Source: Nageia nagi
Taxonomy: Eukaryota > Pinophyta
NCBI GenBank assembly: GCA_050084985.1
Contig: JBITNC010000001.1
Coordinates: 165,788,001-165,852,000, forward strand
DNA: 64,000 nt
Direction: 5' to 3'
The position numbers were made by a program, and so were the translations under genes. The notes beneath the pieces were generated by a model, which saw nothing but the letters and a program-made list of their open reading frames with translations, had not been told where the DNA came from and ran no database searches. Position 1 is the first letter of the stretch. Each line of letters begins with the position of its first letter. Shown here in pieces: positions 23,925 to 35,839 of this stretch.

Positions 23925-25000
23925 AATCATATTTCCTTTGTTTTTTGGTTGAACTCCCTTCTTGTTGATGATAATTTCTTGAAAGGTGAAAGGAAGTTCA
24001 TAAAGGAATTTTTTTGCCTCCCTCGATTCCATAATTTCTATTAATATAATATTTTGTTTGGAAAAATCTAAACCAAATATCTAGTCAATAATATAAAAAA
24101 GGAGTAATATGGGCTTACCTCCAAAATCATACATTTTGATGATGGTACTTTTCTCCATAAAATCCTAGTCTCCTATCTCTACATTGTTTATTCTTAAGGT
24201 AGCTACAACTTGGATGGAAAGCCTAGGATGCATAGTCCCTTGTAACACATTCAACATAAACACTAACACATGGTATGTGAATCCATAATAATACTTTGTT
24301 ATCTTTAGGACCTTTTTCCATTATATATTGGAAAGAAAACGTAATAGCCAACCCTTGCCTCCAAATTTAACTATGACAATTTCATCAAGTTTTGGTAGAT
24401 CATGAGTTAAATAATATAAGAATTGTAGATTAAAAACCCTATCTCATTATGGTTTTATAATTTCTTAGCTATATTATTTGAGATTAATTTTGACTAATCA
24501 AAAATAAAATATTTGGTTAGATATGTGAATGAATAAGCCAAGGTAATTTATGGGTATGTCTTCTCTTAGCAACACTTTAGACCTTTATACTCAACCAACC
24601 AACTCAACATATGATCTCCATATCCCCTCATTTGATTAGGGATGTGAATGCTTATATCTATAATTTGTTCAATAGGTATCTTGAATTCATAACTAATTGA
24701 ATAAGTTGAGAAGTCAATAATACCCTTCTATTGTAGGCTACCATGAACCTTTTCTTTGGGTAAGCTAGTTCCTTGACGAATTTGATCAATTAGGTTGAAA
24801 GGTGATAAGACTAAGGGAATTCCTAGTACAATAACCTTTTCCTAATTCCTTGATGAGCTATGCTCATATTAGTTCCAAAATAGATATCCTAAGATACTCC
24901 TTTGAGGTGTCAATGGTGTCGTATGATTTAGGTATCCCATGTTCTTTCCAACTTATCAATGCATTTTATCTCCTTACCTATGGTAACTATCCATTTGTTA
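23925..25000 (-). pseudogene. Unidentified sense ORF downstream of integrase in element B
   Basis: A single minus-strand frame stays largely open from about 24,440 to 23,925. It contains LYYLTHDLPKLDEIVIVKFG, GFTYHVLVFMLNVLQG, HPRLSIQVVATLRINN, MYDFGGKPILLLFY and ELPFTFQEIIINKKG, with only about three internal stops. A second block (about 24,850-24,560) in another frame reads IPLVLSPFNLIDQIRQGTSL and HIPNQMRGYGDHMLSWL. Residue usage (D, G, P, K, E, V) is that of a real protein, unlike chance A+T-rich ORFs. It lies between the integrase and the polypurine tract in the same orientation as pol, so it is either a pol extension or an extra 3' ORF. I cannot name its family. Plus-strand ORFs at 24,850-25,548 overlap the same stretch or its flank and look like shadows. 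Confidence 0.45.
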
Positions 25001-25549
25001 ATGTTAATATCTCTCTCCATTACTACAATCTTTCCCTTTTCCTCCTCTAAAATCATTATTTTTCTCTACATTTATATATACTTCCACACAATTTGTCTTA
25101 TCCTTTCTCTCTCTTTGTTATGCTATTCTTAGGGTCTTTAGGACTAACTTATATCTTAATTCTTCTTAGTTCTTATTTAGATCTCATTTGGATCTCTTGC
25201 ATTCTCTATATTTTGCATGTAAAATTCCTTAGGTATTTTTTGGAGGGTGAATTATCTTTGAAACACATGAGTCATTAATTTGGATGCCACATTAATCCCA
25301 AGATTAACTAAAGTTATATCTCCAATCATTTGATCTCGACCAACCTACCATGATGAAAAACCATGATTAATGGATTAAAAGAAATACACTATACATGTAT
25401 TTACATTAATGGACATGAAACTAGTGGTTACCCTACTAATGTCTATTTGGTGTATGATTTGAAATGTATATCATTTATTGGAATAAGAAAAATTTGCTTG
25501 TCTAATCTTACAAACTTGAAAGAATTGAATTTTTTGCCTAGTTGTTGAT

Positions 25550-26520
25550 GTAAGGCCCTTACTATAGTGAATCAAACTTCTGATATCTATCAACATTTAT
25601 CTCTATCCTCATCCCACTTGAGCACCAAATCACCTTATTTGAACTTTCAAGTGGTGTCCTTTTTTTCAAACCAAGTGTTACCAATATGAATCCACTTTTT
25701 GAGTTCTTTGTATGAGTCATTTTAGACTTCTTCTAGATGTAGTAATTCATATAATTGGATCTATCTAGTAAATCATATTATTGCATAATCCTTATTACCA
25801 AGAGTTTTATATGTCTAAGTAGTATTGCTCTCTTTTCATAGAATAGGGTATAGGGGGAGTTCTTGAATGAAACCTTTAGCATGATGTAATCTATTCATAA
25901 GGCTAAATCTAGCTTCTTATCCCAATCTCTTTGGTTTTCTTGAATAGTTTTTTTGAGTATCTAGAGTAGGTTCTTATTAGTTGAATTTGCCAAACCTTTC
26001 CCTTGAGGGTAATAGTTCAATGAGATTTTCCAATATATCCCATATTTCATCACAAACTCATTCAATCTTGCTCCAAGGAAATTTAGATCATTGACTAAGA
26101 TAATTACTACATGTATACCAAATTTAGTACTTTTCCATAAAGCTAATAATCACATCTTGATTTGTGCTCTTTGTGGCTACCACTTCAACCCATCTAGTGA
26201 AATAATCTATTTCCTTAAGGATGAACTTATTTTAAAATGAAAAATTTAGGTTTATGACCATAATGAAATCCAACCCCCATTGTTATAAGGGTTCTTCAAT
26301 AGTAACCAATTATAGGGGCATAATTGGCATTCTTCTCTTCCCCATGTACCTTTTGTATTCTTCAAATTCTTTGGTGTCTTGGAAGAAATATTTGATGATG
26401 ATGGCCTACTAGTACCTAGATTACATGATCTTGACTACAATAGTATATTTGGAATAATGATCCTCAAAGGTACCAAAATGGAGTTCCTTGATGATTTGGT
26501 TCAATTATTTTGGTCTAACA
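25550..26520 (-). pseudogene. Integrase remnant of element B
   Basis: Read on the minus strand the blocks appear in integrase order: an N-terminal KELHFGTFEDHYSKY-like HH region (about 26,480), then PL-VTIEEPL-QWGLDF, IDYFTRWVEVVATKSTNQDV (about 26,215-26,160), VNDLNFLGARLNEFVMKYG, NYYPQGKGLANSTN (about 26,015-25,975) and LALW. The spacing and QWGLD...DYFTRW...YYPQG wording are those of Tat-lineage Ty3/gypsy integrases, which insert cDNA into the genome. The first catalytic D (DYFTRW) is kept. The glutamate expected in GLAESTN has become N, and several frames are broken, so it is inactive. Confidence 0.75.
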
Positions 26521-26799
26521 TACCTTAGGAGGACTCTGATACGACTTTATCGATATAAAATAACATCGATCATTGTATATATATGGGAATGAAACTTGAA
26601 TCTCTACTTCTATGAGGTATTAAGGTATCCCAAGAGTCTCCCTTACTAGAAATATTTATTTAATTGATACATATATCCTCTTCATTCTTCTTTTTTATCA
26701 TCTAGATGTAGTTCTTGTTGGAAAACTAGAGGTCTTATAACTACATAAACTACCAATTGTTGGGACAAAGATCAAATTTTTAAAAGCTTAATAGGAATA

Positions 26800-27180
26800 A
26801 CCTCATTATTATATCTATTTATCTTTATGATCCACCTAACTCTTCCTTAAATTAGCTCATAAGATATAGTTCCTTACATCTAGATGCACTATGAGTACTA
26901 ACACCTTGCTTTAGAATACCAAAATAATTCAATTTATTGAAGGCCTTCATGACTATGTATAGTTGTTTCTCAATAAAGTTATATCTTTATTTAACATCCC
27001 AAAGCATTTGACCAAATAATGCTACTAGATTTTCATCATGGTCTTCTCCCTTATTAGTGAGGACTATAATGATGCTTTTATTTTCCCTATATGCATAGAG
27101 GATTAATTCCTTACTGAAATTGGGGTTTTTGAGGATCAATTCTCTTATGATTTCCAATTTAATTTGTTCAAAAGATTCCT
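26800..27180 (-). pseudogene. RNase H domain remnant (native gypsy type) of element B
   Basis: Directly after the reverse transcriptase the minus strand reads KNPNFSKELILYAYRENKSI, then IIVLTNKGEDHDENLVALFW. After stops it gives a stretch resembling the YEKNYSIIEKQALAVV-ALKKFRHYLLG region, with ETTIHSHEGL in a shifted frame. This is the usual gypsy RNase H position and pattern (F.LYxDAS...GAVLTQ...PIxFFSxxL). RNase H degrades the RNA strand during reverse transcription. Multiple stops and a frameshift are present. Confidence 0.65.
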
Positions 27181-27189
27181 TCCTTTCTA

Positions 27190-27950
27190 TGGTCTAGTGA
27201 AAGGTGACACCCTTCTTCCTTAATTAAGTGATAGGTCTTATAATTATAGAAAAGTATTTAATGAATCTTATTATGAAATTTACTTGGTTTAGGAATGACT
27301 GCAAGGCTTTCCTGTTAGTAGGTATAGTCAACTAGGATATAGAATTTACTCTTTCTAGATCTATTGACCATCCCTCTTTAGCAATTATATGTCTGAGTAA
27401 TCTCCCTTCATCTATAGCTAAAATAGACTTCTTCAAATTCAAGGAGATTCTAAATTGTTGGGACTTTTGAAATACTTGCCTAAGGTTCTATAAGTGAAAT
27501 TTCATCTTTTGAGAGAATATAATAATATCATCTAGATAGAAAAGGATGGTCTTGTTTACCAATTCCCTAAAAGCATGATCAACTACTCTTTGAAAGGTAG
27601 CTCCAACATTGGATAGGTAAAAAAGATTTCTCTAAAAAGAAAATATTTCCCACTTGGTGGTAAATATAATTTTGTATTGATCCTCATCTTACACCCAAAC
27701 ATGATTGTATCTAAATAAACCATCGATTAGTGAGAAGCACTCAGCTCCTATGATGGTGTGTAGAATCTGCTCCATTAGTGGTAAAGGGTTGTTATCTTTT
27801 AGAGAATCTTTATTTCGGTTATGGAAATCTACACAAAGCCTTAAATCCCCATTTTTCTTCCTTACTAGAACTAGATTTGCTAACCAATTTGAATGTTTAA
27901 TTAGGTAGATGATATTGGTGTTAAAAATATTAAGAACTTCTTGCTTCATA
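27190..27950 (-). pseudogene. Reverse transcriptase remnant of element B
   Basis: The clearest enzyme in the window. An open segment (27,949 to 27,689) reads SNWLANLVLVRKKNGDLRLC, then VDFHNRNKDSLKDNNPLP and FSLIDGLFRYNHVW. These are gypsy RT motifs for template and nucleotide binding, including the first catalytic aspartate in LIDGL. The frame continues with few stops through GATFQRVVDHAFRELV to FYLDDIIIFS, with the catalytic YLDD at 27,527-27,538. Next come LRHIIAKEGWSIDLERV and ALQSFLNQVNFIIRFI. All three catalytic aspartates are kept although at least four stops interrupt the frame. It belongs to the Tat-like Ty3/gypsy polyprotein that runs from gag (31.3 kb) to integrase (25.5 kb). Plus-strand ORF 27,705-27,908 is its shadow. 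Confidence 0.85.
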
Positions 27951-28619
27951 GTGGTTTAAATCAAAGGATTCACTAATCTTTACATTTTTCTAACTAGTAT
28001 GGCATCATATGCTAGGTCAATGGTATGTTGCATCACTCCCTTATCATAGAATTTGAGATTACCATAGGACTAGGCTATGATCTCAAAACATTATTGATAT
28101 AGCTCTATGATCTTCTTGATTTCCTTTGATTTGTTTTATTTTCAAATTTTTATAACCTTTTTAGGGGCTATTTCCATGTCTAGGAAGTTCTTTTATTCTA
28201 TGATAATTCCTCTCTTCCTCAAAACACCTTCTTGATTGAAGATCTTTTCAAAGGAGAGAACTCCTTTAGGTAGTGTATTATTTTATAGGTTTATTATATC
28301 TTATTTCCTAAATGATTATTCAATAGCCTAGGAATTCCAACATAGGAGTTCTTAAGTAAAAAACTTGTTGATGTGTTGATCATTATTTAACACTTGCCAA
28401 AAAAACTCATTATCTAGGACTGAAGGTTTATGTATTGCTATCACCCCTTTTTTCTTAAAATAGTATTCTATTGGATCAAACTTGGAGCCTTCTAAGTTAA
28501 TGGATTAGCCTCCTAGTTTTTAGACTAGGGCACAACTATGTAGTTGATTGCACAAAAGCTTTTGAATAAATCCTATACTCTATTCTTATACATATTTAAG
28601 TAATGGTATTTGGTTAAAC

Positions 28620-28870
28620 ACTTGTTTGTAACTTGATTTTATCACCAATTTAGAGTCTCTGAAGATTTAGATGCATTGTATTCCTATTTTTTTGCTTTCT
28701 CTAATATTAAGTGTAAAGCCTCATATTCAACCATATTATTTATGTAACTCTATGTGAATCAAAATGAAAATTTCTTTATTCCTGATATAGGGGATCTTAG
28801 AATAATTATGACCCCTACTCTAGCCTCAGATTGTGCTTCATCAAAAACAATATCCTAGAATTTGAATCCT
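28620..28870 (-). pseudogene. Extra RNase H-like domain between protease and reverse transcriptase of element B
   Basis: The minus strand reads DIVFDEAQSEARVGVIIILR, SPISGIKKFSF and, after two stops, NNMVEYEALHLILEKAKK (about 28,744-28,688). The pattern FDGxxxxxxxGxGxxLxSPxG...TNNxAEYEAL is that of the archaeal-type second RNase H found in plant Tat-lineage elements. The native RNase H of this element sits after the reverse transcriptase (26.8-27.2 kb), so this is an additional domain, here placed upstream of the RT. In element D the equivalent motif lies after the native RNase H. The sequence upstream runs back to the protease with few stops, so the order is not due to a local insertion. Catalytic D and E positions look partly kept. 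Confidence 0.65.
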
Positions 28871-29223
28871 CATAGTTGATGCTTTGTAAGGGCTGGTACT
28901 AAAGTATATGATTCAATGATGACATAGTTACTAGGGTCAACCTCTTCTACTAAGTTTAATAAATTCATGGTGTTCTCATATTTAAGGGGTAAATATTTGA
29001 TTAGTCCATATAGCTCTTTCATTCGATAGTATGGCATATTAAGCTAGTTTATTTTCTTGACATAAAAATGTGATGTATAATCATTGAATATTTTCACTCT
29101 TTTATCTTTACATTTAACCTTGATATGTGAGTAATACATAGCTAGATCATCCCCAAGTTTGGTTTTAAATTCTCTAGATAAACATAGGATAAATAAGGGA
29201 GGTAAGTCCACTACGATGATGTC

Positions 29224-29502
29224 CTAGATCACTAATATTTTTGAATACTTATGTGATTTCATTACTACATCTTTAACTACTCCAATTATTTTTACATTGG
29301 TTCCATCCAACTGTAACACTCCATTTGAAGTCTTTATGCATGCAAGATGCATCATATCTACAATATTCTTTGGTATTAGAGTGGTTGAAGCTTTGAAGTT
29401 AATTAAGCAATTATATGTTATGTGACGCTTAATTTGTAATGATATATAGAGAGCTAAAGATCTGATTTTACCCATCCCCAACAATTTGGCAACCACCTCC
29501 AA
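29224..29502 (-). pseudogene. Aspartic protease-like domain remnant of element B
   Basis: The 92-codon open frame contains YNCLINFKASTTLIPKNIVD, corresponding to the LIDxGASxxxMPxxIxxxL active-site region of retrotransposon proteases. GVLQLDGTNVKIIGVVKDVV follows, a beta-strand-rich flap-like segment. The catalytic aspartate of the D-T/S/F-G-A motif is replaced by asparagine and the glycine by lysine, so activity would be lost. Downstream the frame continues toward the extra RNase H. The protease would process the gag-pol polyprotein. Confidence 0.65.
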
Positions 29503-29779
29503 TTTCTAATATGACCAATCCACCCCTTTGATTGAAGTAACCAATACCACTTTAAGCAAGTTAATTTTCCTAGGGATTTGTAATGCATTGAATAGTAAAT
29601 TTCAATAGGGATTTCATTTTAATTCTTTGAAAATATTATAAGGACTCAAGGTCATGAGCCACCCTTCTTTGTCCATAAATCTCTTCTAATAATAATGAGA
29701 TTTTTCCTCCATATGAGCTTAAGTGAATGATGGGCACCAAAAGCTTCTTGTAGCTTTCATTGTTTCTTTAGCAAGCTAT

Positions 29780-31341
29780 TATCTTTCCTTAATTGTATGG
29801 GTCTCACTATCTCTAATGGTCTTTGAAGCTTTAGATTTAGCTGATTCCTTGACCACCTCCACATATTTTCCTTTTGAGGAAATTTGTGGGTTCCCTTTGG
29901 GATGGGATGATCCTAAAGAGGATATGGGAGTGTATGAGATTTCTTTATAGGATTTCTTAGAGCTCCTTGTATTGATAGAAAGTACACCAACATTAGCTAT
30001 GTTGATATTTATGAAATTTGATTTTGTTGCCTTAGTATTCATGCATTCATATGTCACTCCTCTATTAGCCACCAACTGTGACTAATACTGATATATAACA
30101 TATGATTCTTATACATGAAGGTGATTGCAAGCTATGCACCAATTAGCCCCTTATGTAGCTAGAAAATATGGATATAGGTGTACTTGGTCTTCCTCTTTCT
30201 TCATCAACATCTATTCTTTTATAGCATAAGGTAATTATATATATTTTACTCCATCAAACCTTTGGTTACTTTTTATAGTAGTGAATTAATTAGCCTTGCT
30301 TCGAAGCATGGCCTTAAGCTCATTTATTTTCATTAGCATGGAACTCTTCCCTTGAGATTGAGAATTTACAAGGGGTATGGGAAATGTAAAAGGGAAATTA
30401 GACACAACGAGGACCAACCTGATGCTTAGAGCTAATTGTTGACTTAGTTCTCTTAAGTTTCTAGAATTTTTGATGAATAATTGGGCTATAGGTATCTTTC
30501 CTAAGGGAGGATGAAATGAAGTCAAATGTTGGATTCCTTTTTAAGTGTTACATATGATGTAAAAGGGGATGTGGACCTACTTAGGAGTTTCCTAACAATT
30601 ATAAGTGAGGTTTTAGTTGCTTCTACCACTTAGTATAACTCTACAAATGTTCTTTCCCCACATATTTTAATCTTCAATTCTATGTTAGGTGTAAAGGCTC
30701 ATACAAAACACATATATGTGATAAACATCAAGGATTTACCTAGGCTAAAATTTTACTACATGTATTACCAAATCATATATTGAAATCCATGATTAATTCC
30801 TATAGATACCTTTGGATAGTAGTGAATATTTGAATAACAAATAACAATCTCTAATTTCATCAAACTCCTTAAAGGGTTAAATGATATGTATCCATGAAGT
30901 AATATATTCTTCTAGTAAATACCAATACTACTACAATATCTTTCCCTTCAAGGATAGAGCTAGGAGCCTCACCATTACATTTTCTTTAGTAATGTTGTCT
31001 ATCTTTATTATAGTAATCACATCAAGATAGTTCTTGTAAGCCATTTTTTTGGTACCATCATATTCTGGGAGAGACTTCATAGAATTTGATAGAATAAACA
31101 TCAGATTTATCAGGTTCAAGGGATCATCTATATTCCATTATGGATAGATTAAGATTGGTGCTAATGAAGCAATTATTGCTATTACATTAAACACTAGTAG
31201 CAAAGTTTGAGCAAGGGATATTTCTAGGATGGGGATTTCCATAAAAGATTTAGTCCTTTTGATGGATTTCTTCCCTTTTGAATTACGTTTGTAGAACTTG
31301 AGAAGATTCTTGCTTGATTTAGCTTGAGATCTTGTAAACAT
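29780..31341 (-). pseudogene. gag remnant of element B
   Basis: An ATG at 31,341 opens MFTRSQAKSSKNLLKFYKRN, a basic N-terminus. At 30,931-31,119 the frame gives MKSLPEYDGTKKMAYKNYLD, followed by VMVRLLALSLKGK. This resembles the SLPxFDG...L..F....DV..RLF..SL.G.A core of Tat-type gag. Further open pieces are 30,286-30,525 and 29,779-30,075, the latter rich in S, K and P. A block near 30,140 reads ANWCIACNHLHV, possibly the remains of a zinc knuckle. Gag builds the particle and binds RNA. Stops and frameshifts are frequent. The 5' LTR that should precede it is not recognisable as a partner of 22,436-23,150. Confidence 0.55.
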
Positions 31342-32350
31342 GAACTCAATTCAAACTTAGGATAAATTATATTCTAATATTGAGTTATTTTCTAACATTT
31401 TTCTATATATGGATGATCCTTGATCACATAACTAACCTTGTTTTAGTAGATCACTAATAAGACCTACAAGGATCTTATGTTTCTTGAAAATAGGTAGGTT
31501 TGGTCCCACTCGGTACACTAGAAAATTTACTATTGATCAAGATTATGTAATATTTCAGTACCTATGTATCACAATCAACCACATTACTAAGGATGAACTA
31601 TTTTTCAAAGCTTAACCTCCAAGTTAAAGGTTGTTGCCTTGTCTATTGGATATTGGTTCAAACTCTCCTCAAGATGAGATCTTCTACATTATCTTATGGA
31701 GGGTAGAGTGCAAAAAAATAAAATAAAAAGAGTAGGGGCCTAGAAAGAGATAAAATACTAGAGTGTAGGAAAGTGAATAAATGAATATCCTTGATAGCAT
31801 GAGATTCCTAAGTGAAAAACTAGAAGGATAATCAAATTAACAACCATAAACAAATATCACCTACATAAGAAATCTTAACAAAATAATACATTAATAGCCA
31901 CTAGTTCAATATTGACCCCTAAGGTCATGAAGCATAAACTAAAGCATACATAATAATTTAAGAACATACATGAGTAAATAAATTAAAAAAGAGAAAATAT
32001 ATCATACTTGTATTCATAAAGAAATTTTAACAACATTGTAGAGGGAAAAAACTTTAATTATATAATCCCTATTACATTCAACCCGCCTGTATTTATGGGC
32101 TTCACTTTATAAAAATCTAAAATTCTAACTACAACTAAAATTTTGCTAACGGTAATCAATCGATTACATTCAAAATAATTATAACTAAATAAAATAGGAT
32201 TTTTTAGAATACTATGGTATCCCCCTTCATGCAATTTGCATGATATAAATTATCAAAATGTCATCTATGAGTATTTTAGTCTCACACTAAATTCATGTTG
32301 AACACAGATGTTGTAACTTAGCTTTTTATTAAACAATCTCCCTAGGATCC
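31342..32350 (-). promoter_or_regulatory. LTR-like promoter region upstream of the gag of element B
   Basis: On the minus strand a TATA-type motif TTTTATAAAGTG (TATAAA at 32,106-32,111) is followed by CCCATAAATACAGGCGGGTT and a CT-rich TTTTTTCCCTCTACA. A leader then runs toward the gag ATG at 31,341. This arrangement fits the promoter and R-U5 part of a 5' LTR. It has no visible similarity to the LTR at 22,436-23,150, so either the two do not belong together or another element lies here. LTR boundaries were not found. Confidence 0.35.
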
Positions 32351-33690
32351 TTTTTTGGATGAGTTACCTAAAATCCCAAACCTTTGGTATTTTTGTTGGA
32401 CTACATGCATGCAAACATAAATACTAATTGATGGATCAACTAAACTAATCTACACTAGTGTGGTTCTATTGTTATCAAACTATATATTGAACCTTTGAAA
32501 GGATCATCTCAATGGTTCTATATTCTTGGAAACTATCATTGGGAGGATGATTGGCAGTTCATATACTTGCATGAGATTATCACTTCTTGTATATCTTCAA
32601 CCGATAGTTAGATTTGGGTTAATGATGTCATCCACTTATATGCATCAACTTTAGGCTATTTTTAACAATATTTGATCTCATTGATGTGTTCTTAGTACTT
32701 ATACATTTTTGGTCATCCTCCACTTTCTTTAATTTTGCTGATAGATGATGATTTCCCTACTTAAGTCACTTGCCTTGCTTTCTTGGTATCAAACTCTTTT
32801 AGTGACCCTTTATATCAAGTAGATATCAGTCCTAACACTAGTCTATTTTGGTGATCTCTTCATCCATCAACTACTAACAACCTTGAAGCTGGTATCATCT
32901 CTTTGCATTTCCTAGATTTAGTGTATTTTAGGATTCTATACATCTGGTTGATATAATTCTTAGCCTTGGGATATTTTTGGATTTCATATTTTTTTTGAAT
33001 AACTTTAAACAATTACAAGGCAACTAACTTAGATATTTACATTCTATTTTAAGAACTTCCTGATCTTTTGAAGAAAAAATTGATTATGATATAAAACTTA
33101 TTTACAAAATATATGCAAAAGTATTTTACATATACAGTTACCCTTGGGGAATTGGTTGGGATGGTTAAGATAAAAAATTTGAGAAGTTTGCATCCTTGTT
33201 ACATGATGTGGGAGGGAATGAATGTGGTGACTCCTTTGACTATTTCTTGAGAGTTTGATGACTATGAGAACCTTCCACATCCTTTCATTGATGAAGAATA
33301 TTATTGGTCCTATTAGAGGTACGATGGAGGAGGAATGAAGAACATCGATGTTGTGTATGCAACACTCAAATGATGTGAATTTCATGTATTTTTGTAGATC
33401 CATCTTCTTTTTTACTTCCTTGGGATATAATGGTGAAAAATAATTGATACATATTCATATAATGATTAATATTTCATGATTGATATCTATCATAGTAGTG
33501 ACTAATAAATTACATCCAAAATAGTGTGTGTCATGACTATTATTTCTTTTTTTATATATTTGCACTAGCAAGTTGGTTTTCACAAACAATATTTTTTTTA
33601 CTAAATAATCCCAGTTAGGAACCTATTTTTTAGGAATTACTTGCTTATTTTCTTTAACAAGATAATTTTCTTAAAGAAGTTTTTTTTTGG
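32351..33690. other. Sequence without recognisable features
   Basis: No domain or element end can be supported. The 101-codon minus-strand ORF at 33,098-33,403 matches nothing I know. The region separates elements B and D and probably contains element B's missing left border. Confidence 0.45.
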
Positions 33691-33694
33691 ATTT

Positions 33695-33707
33695 TTCTTC
33701 TTCTTCT

Positions 33708-33742
<35 letters not shown>
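33695..33742. repeat. (TTC)n(CT)n microsatellite
   Basis: TTC repeats from 33,695 pass into CT dinucleotides (33,709-33,742) with a single CG interruption. On the minus strand it is a pure purine tract. Confidence 0.9.
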
Positions 33743-34000
33743 TTAAATCAAATAGTGCTTGCTAAAAATATGGTTTTCAAACATTATCTGCATGTTTTCC
33801 CTAGTAAATTGATTTTTACAAATTGATTTTTTTTTCTTTATTTAATTATTTGAAATAAGGGCATGGGCACTATGTAAATAGGCATATAATGTATATATTG
33901 TGCAAAATTTATAAAACATAGATGAATTAAAAAACATATAATAATGTACAAGTACCTTTTTAGAATGCATCATTGTGTGGTGAGGTACCAAGCAAAGCTA

Positions 34001-35120
34001 CTAAGCATAAAAGTGTTTGAGGTGTCTAGAATTGAAGGATTTTGGATATTCTTTTCAATCCATGGAAAAAAATATATAAGCTCCTATTAGTATTGTATAA
34101 AATACAACATATGGACGCAATGAATTAGGTTCAAAATTTCCTTTAACTTCATCATTCATAACTATCTTGTTAATGTTCTCCTTTAGGACCAAGTCTCCCA
34201 CTTGGAATATTTTTTGCTTAATTTTTTTCTCATATTCCCTCTTGAGATTTTAAAGATACATCTTCTAATGATTTATTACATGGATTCTCTTTTCATCTAA
34301 GGATTATAACTATAGTAACATTACTCATCTTCCTTGTTCATCTAGAATCTATCCATGTAATGAGATTCTTATTGAGGGAATATCTAATTCAAATGGTATA
34401 ATAACTACATAACCATAAACCAAGGAAAATGTTGTTTCTATAGTAGCAATTCTGATAATAGTTCTATATGCCCATAATGCATATGGAATCTTTTCATGCC
34501 AATCTCTCTTAAATCTATTCTATGTCTTGTTAGAAGGTTCATCTTGACCATTACCTTAGGGATAGTAAATAGAAGAAATTTTTTGAGTAATATGAAACTT
34601 CTTACAAAAATCCTTCATTTGATTACATTTGAAATTTGGACCATTATTAATGATTAATTGTTGTTGCATGCCAAATCTTATGATGATAGTTTCAATGAGG
34701 AACTTTATAATATTTTCTTAGAAAATAGAATTCATTGGTAAAACTTCTACCCATTTAGGGGTGAATTATATGGTTGTGATGATGAACTTATACCTTTATT
34801 TGGAATGTGGATTGATCATACCAATTATATCATTGTCCTAAATCATGAATGATCATGGTGTAACTATGGGATTGAGTTCTTATGAAGATATCCTCTCAAG
34901 ATTGAACTATTTATGTTAATGTAAATAGCCTTTAATATCATCTTTGGAATTTTATTCTATGAGTGGATAATAGTATTCAATGAGTAAAATATTTGTATAC
35001 AATACTTTGGAAATGCACTTGCTTAAGAGCCATTTTAGTTTTATGATGCATGAGGCATCTCAAAAGAGCTCTAAAAAATGAACTTTTATGAAACACATCA
35101 CCAATGATAACATACTTAAG
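34001..35120 (-). pseudogene. Integrase remnant of element D
   Basis: The minus strand gives YVIIGDVFHKSSFFRALLRC leading into the zinc-binding region. Later it reads PKWVEVLPMNSIF, RFGMQQQLIINNGPNF and HITQKISSIYYP-stop-GNGQDEPSNKT (stop where CAA is expected, about 34,566). WHEKIPYALWAYRTIIRIAT and a C-terminal tail follow, ending FQVGDLVLKENINKIVMNDE and HLKHFYA-stop at 34,001. The order and wording are those of a Ty3/gypsy integrase of the ALWAYRT/YYPQGNGQ type. The second catalytic aspartate is N (INNG). The C-terminal tail closely resembles the plus-strand fragment at 63.45-63.90 kb, so both come from one family. Confidence 0.8.
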
Positions 35121-35399
35121 GGTTGTTCATTTTATTCTTATTATTTCATTTCTATTAAAATATTAAGGAATTATTTTCTCCTTTAAATAATTATAAATAT
35201 TTGCATACCATGATGGAGTAACACTTTCTCAAGATGTAACATAGTATTTTTCATAGAAATGCTCAATAGAATTACAATCACTATAAGAAGGGATACTTAA
35301 ATTTTTTATTGTAAGAATTTTCTCTTCATCTTCTATCTTAATAGATTCCTAGGATGTTTCACTTTCCATTGCATCTGCATATTTATTATTAGTTTTAGT

Positions 35400-35740
35400 A
35401 ATATTCTTAATGCTATATTTTCCAAAATGATTGAGTAGATGAGCAACCACTTCTTTGTATGGACATAAGTTTTCATCCTTTATATCTTATATATTATTAA
35501 ATTGATTAATGAAAAGCTATGAATCAATATATATTTTTTAGGTTATTTATTTCAAATACCATAATAATTTTTAGGCCTAGGATCAGTGCCTCATATTCTA
35601 CCATATTATCAATGCATTTGAATCCAAATTTATAAGCCATAAGAATCACATCATTAGAAGGTGAAACAAGTATGATATTTTCCCTACTCCATATGTGCAT
35701 TTTAATCCATAAAAATGTAATATCTAATCCTAAGGCTCAT
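35400..35740 (-). pseudogene. Second (archaeal-type) RNase H remnant of element D
   Basis: Minus strand: SPSNDV-like block, then DNMVEYEALILGL (about 35,623-35,585) followed by KIYIDS and NPxLxxY-like material. It ends HLLNHFGKYSIKNITKTNNK then YADAM. This matches TNNxAEYEALxxGLxxAxxxGxxxxxVxGDSxLVIxQ...NxxADALA. It lies after the native RNase H (35.84-36.17 kb) and before the integrase, the usual dual-RNase-H order of Tat elements and opposite to element B. Confidence 0.7.
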
Positions 35741-35839
35741 TTTCCATAAAGAAAACATACTCATTAGGGATCTCCCATTGATCACTAAAATGGTGTGGGC
35801 CCCTATTTACACAATGTGTATGTTGTTATGGTGGTTAAT

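Noticed and set aside
24850-25548. Three plus-strand open frames as possible genes
   Set aside because: Their residues are typical of A+T-rich chance frames (L, Y, I, S). The minus strand of this stretch carries part of the unknown ORF and the end of element B's integrase region.
27705-27908. Open frame on the plus strand opposite the reverse transcriptase
   Set aside because: It is the antisense shadow of the conserved minus-strand RT segment and has no motif of its own.
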